From Bin80 sp965116685 (GTDB taxonomy: Bacteria > Bacteroidota > Rhodothermia > Rhodothermales > Bin80), in assembly GCA_965116685.1 (NCBI GenBank), contig OZ220707.1, positions 2,046,001 through 2,110,000 on the forward strand: 64,000 nt of DNA. Reading direction: 5' to 3'. The translations under genes were made by a program, and so were the position numbers. Shown one piece after another: positions 61,493 through 64,000 of this stretch. The notes beneath the pieces are model-generated. The model ran no database searches. It saw only the letters and a list, made by a program, of their open reading frames with translations, and was not told the DNA's origin. How positions within the stretch are numbered: the stretch's first letter is position 1; every line of letters begins with the position of its first letter.

Positions 61493-61830
61493 TCATTCCT
61501 GTGCGCTGAACATTGCCTCCTCGTCCTTTCTCAGTTGGTCTATATATGGTTGAAGAACATCCCCGGACAAAGGCAGGTTTTCATTCATTCACTGGCGAGT
61601 AATCTCCCATTCTGCCTCGGTAGCAGTCAAATTAAACGGATCATTACTCTCGAGTATGATTCGAAGCCAATTATTCTTCTTCGTCCACAAGACGGTCTTT
61701 GGCAACTCCTTGTAAGTTTCCTCCAACTTACTGTTAATTCTCTCTCGGCGCTTCCCCAGTTCACTGAACCTTTCTTGTCTGCCGAGGGGCAGAAACACTT
61801 GAATCTTTCTGTGGCAAGCCTCAATCAATA
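61493..61830 (-). pseudogene. Degenerate restriction-associated fragment, DUF4268-like
   Basis: On the minus strand the frame reads ACHRKIQVFLPLGRQERFSE, RRERINSKLEETYKELPKTV and then WEITRQ, a TGA, and MNENLPLSGDVLQPYIDQLR to a TGA at 61493. The TGA fits a Trp-to-stop change: TGG in the same place would make one continuous end. The text resembles DUF4268-type C-termini found with restriction proteins. The 5' half is missing. It lies upstream of the HsdR-like gene on the same strand, so it may be the remains of its partner. Confidence 0.5.
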
Positions 61831-61832
61831 GG

Positions 61833-61874
61833 AAAAATGATGAAAGATAGGTATGTTCTTTGTGCACGCCCTCT
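61833..61874. repeat. Direct repeat, right copy, at the 3' end of lysA-lysC
   Basis: Copy of 60179-60221 with one missing T and two single-base changes. It ends at the stop codon of the lysA-lysC gene (61874-61876). The two copies enclose about 1.6 kb with the nuclease-like gene and its degraded partner. Confidence 0.75.
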
Positions 61875-64000
61875 TAAATGACCACTTCGGCTGCCGGGTC
61901 GCGCATATTATAGCTCGACGACATCACCCGGCCATACGCACCGGTCATCGTGATCAGCAGGATATCACCTTCCATCGTCTCGGGGAGTCTGCGTGCGCGT
62001 CCCAGGATGTCGCCGGTTTCACAAATAGGTCCAACGATATCTGCCGTCATGCTTGGAGTTTCACCTAGTTTGGTCAGGTTGACAATGCTGTGATACGATC
62101 CATAGAGTGCGGGACGGATCAAAGAGTTCATCCCGGTTTCCACCCCGACGTAACATGCCGATCCTTTACGCTTAACCTGTGTGACACGTACTAAAAGCAC
62201 GCCACTCTCTGCGACAAGGTATCTTCCTGGTTCAATCCATAGTTCAAATTGAGAGTAGGTTTCCCGGAATTGCTGCAGGCTCTCTTCCAGGACTGCCAGA
62301 TTCAATGGGATGGCTCCTGGTTTTTCCGGCACACCGAACCCTCCGCCGACATTCAAGTGGGTGACCTGAGGGAATTTTTCCGCGATTGAAGCCAGAGCAT
62401 ACGCGATAGAACTCCATGTGTCTGGCGTTAAGATGCCACTGCCCACATGCGCATGCAGGCCTGTAATCCGAATGTCATATTCTTTCGCAATGTTCTGAAG
62501 CAAAGGCAGATCTTCCGGAGCAATCCCAAATTTTGATGCAGATCCGGCCGTACGCACATACTTGTGATGTCCGCGGCCATGCCCTGGATCAACCCGAAGG
62601 ATCACCGCACGACCCCGAAAGATCTCCGGCCAAAGTTCGAGGGCTCTCACATTGCCGACCGTCACATGACCTGCCAACTCATATCCCAGCGAAAATTCTT
62701 CTTTGGGGACGAAGTTGGGGGTAAAGAGAATTCGATCAGGATCAATATCAGGGAAAAGGTGCCTGATATAACGCAACTCCCCTGGGGATACACATTCAAA
62801 ACCAATCCCACGTTCATAAATTACCTGTAGTACTTCTGGATTCCAGCACGCCTTCATGGCATAAAAGGATCGGTCAGCACTTTGGAGGATCTGCATGCGG
62901 GATACGGCATGATGCAGGCTCTCCCGGTCATACACGTAACAAGGAGCTGATTCAGACGCTAATTCAAGTAGCTGGGGGTGCCGCGTTTTCCACCAGGATA
63001 CCGGTAATGAGGTGTCTGGTGCGTCGAATAATTCACGGTAGGTAGGACCAAAGAGATCATCTGGACCAATTTGGCTAAAGATTTGGCTGTGCAGCTTATT
63101 GGTCAGTCGCTGTGCATGCAGGTTGTCAACGACAAAGGTAAAATTCAAGTCACTGGCGGCTTGTGTGACCAGGTAAATTTTTTGCTCATCCAGGACTTCA
63201 AGTGCAGGGCCCAGTTCATGCAGAACACTGCGGATATTCTGCCCAACCATACTGACCGCGGCGCATCCGTTGATACATTTTGCTCGACAGAATTCATTCA
63301 AATCGGCCAGTAGTGCCTCAACCACAGATTCTTCAAGAGAAAACCCATAGACCGAATCAATGGAAAGAGTCACGTTTGTTTCTGAGGTGGCGACCATGCC
63401 AATCGAAAGCCCCTGCCGCTCAAATGCTGTACAAATCTTTGCCAGAAACCCAACCGAGTGCCACATGCGTGGAGTTTCAACGGCAATGAGGGTCAGATCA
63501 GTGCATGCAGCGATGGCCTTAACCTGAGCGCCATAGCTGTGTGTCTCCGCACTGATTATGGTTCCATCCAGATCAGGATTTGTAGTCGAACGCACATGGA
63601 GGGGGATTTTTTGGGGACGCAGCGGCTCGATGCAGCGGGGATGAAGGATTTCCGCACCGGAGCTGGCAAGCTCCTGGGCTTCACTGTATTCAAGTTGTTT
63701 CAGTAGGCGTGCACCTGGAACATGCCCTGGGTTGGCGGTGAACATTCCTGGGACGTCGGTCCAAATCTCCAGTCGTACGGCCTCCAGTTTACTTGCAAAG
63801 TAGGCGGCCGATGTGTCAGAGCCTCCCCATCCGATCAATACGGTCCGGTCCTGTGCGTCACTGGCAATAAAGCCCTGTGTGATGAAGATGTCTGTATCAA
63901 CCTGCTGGAGTTCAGGATCTGGATCATGGTTGCATTGAGCAGACAGAAACTCTTCATGGGGAAGAATACGCGGGATGGGTTCGGATTTCAGGATTGTACG
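61874..64000 (-). CDS. lysA-lysC: Bifunctional aspartate kinase / diaminopimelate decarboxylase, cut by window edge
   Basis: At least 708 residues visible; the start is to the right of the window. The first part is the aspartate kinase: DTDIFITQGFIASDAQDRTV, IGWGGSDTSAAYFASKLEAV and EIWTDVPGMFTANPG, then ACT regulatory domains (about 120-260) with text such as NVTLSIDSVYGFSLEESVVE. The last 410 residues are diaminopimelate decarboxylase with the PLP-lysine segment SFYAMKACWNPEVLQVIYER, HAHVGSGILTPDTW, NVGGGFGVPEKPGA and the late ETGDILGRARRLP. It catalyses the first and last steps of lysine synthesis in one chain. The same fusion is known in Xanthomonadaceae and a few other groups. Confidence 0.95.
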   Translation of the reverse strand, partial: RTILKSEPIPRILPHEEFLSAQCNHDPDPELQQVDTDIFITQGFIASDAQDRTVLIGWGGSDTSAAYFASKLEAVRLEIWTDVPGMFTANPGHVPGARLLKQLEYSEAQELASSGAEILHPRCIEPLRPQKIPLHVRSTTNPDLDGTIISAETHSYGAQVKAIAACTDLTLIAVETPRMWHSVGFLAKICTAFERQGLSIGMVATSETNVTLSIDSVYGFSLEESVVEALLADLNEFCRAKCINGCAAVSMVGQNIRSVLHELGPALEVLDEQKIYLVTQAASDLNFTFVVDNLHAQRLTNKLHSQIFSQIGPDDLFGPTYRELFDAPDTSLPVSWWKTRHPQLLELASESAPCYVYDRESLHHAVSRMQILQSADRSFYAMKACWNPEVLQVIYERGIGFECVSPGELRYIRHLFPDIDPDRILFTPNFVPKEEFSLGYELAGHVTVGNVRALELWPEIFRGRAVILRVDPGHGRGHHKYVRTAGSASKFGIAPEDLPLLQNIAKEYDIRITGLHAHVGSGILTPDTWSSIAYALASIAEKFPQVTHLNVGGGFGVPEKPGAIPLNLAVLEESLQQFRETYSQFELWIEPGRYLVAESGVLLVRVTQVKRKGSACYVGVETGMNSLIRPALYGSYHSIVNLTKLGETPSMTADIVGPICETGDILGRARRLPETMEGDILLITMTGAYGRVMSSSYNMRDPAAEVVI

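Overview
The window looks like a chromosomal segment of a Rhodothermota/Bacteroidota-lineage bacterium. Evidence for this is a type IX secretion C-terminal sorting domain with an NYPNPFNP motif, a three-gene succinate dehydrogenase (sdhC-sdhA-sdhB) of the Bacteroidota/Firmicutes type, BshA for bacillithiol, a GNAT protein of the kind found in Bacteroidota arginine clusters, a bifunctional aspartate kinase/diaminopimelate decarboxylase, and MamK-like actin. Many starts lack a clear Shine-Dalgarno sequence. The assignment rests on gene content read by eye; no database search was possible.

Layout. 1-4200 is an insertion-sequence-rich stretch: an IS4-type transposase cut by the window edge, and a complete ISNCY-type element inside a small two-helix membrane protein gene. 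4201-10104 holds a CaCA cation antiporter, sdhBAC and citrate synthase, all on the minus strand. 10378-18000 holds an RNase E/G protein, a small beta-barrel protein, an MBL hydrolase split by a second ISNCY-type element, aroQ and nadE. 18023-23745 is a plus-strand operon of secreted amidohydrolase, TPR metallopeptidase, DUF4159 protein and MoxR ATPase. 24000-28270 is rearranged: a duplicated small coiled-coil membrane protein, an IS1634-type element and a beheaded DUF4007 gene. 28330-34983 is a minus-strand run of beta-CASP nuclease, transaldolase, GAF-SpoIIE phosphatase, UPF0173 hydrolase and a T9SS-exported LamG protein. 35188-38656 holds pdxJ-era, a convergent pdxB and a SleB-like hydrolase. 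39241-42314 is an SDH-type membrane-associated serine peptidase gene split by an IS110 element, plus a small partner. 42477-54231 holds bshA, folA, a MamK-like gene, an amidase, thyA, a UPF0261 protein, gamma-glutamyltransferase, ribBA, yajC and SRP RNA. 54256-64000 holds priA, a GNAT gene, a tightly coupled zinc-ribbon/RoxA-like/NUDIX/Kv-channel operon, a restriction-like islet between 42-bp direct repeats, and the lysA-lysC fusion running off the right edge.

The strongest result is that three mobile elements interrupt three different host genes, and in each case removing the element and one target copy restores an uninterrupted reading frame across the junction. The two ISNCY-type elements make the same 4-bp duplication (AGAT on the host gene strand) and share an 8-bp target. 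The IS110 element carries a GC-rich, foldable 5' non-coding region that is a good bridge-RNA candidate; its transposase appears broken by a 17-nt insertion. Other points worth checking are the direct-repeat islet, the hendecad-repeat membrane protein pair, and the four-gene zinc-ribbon/channel operon.
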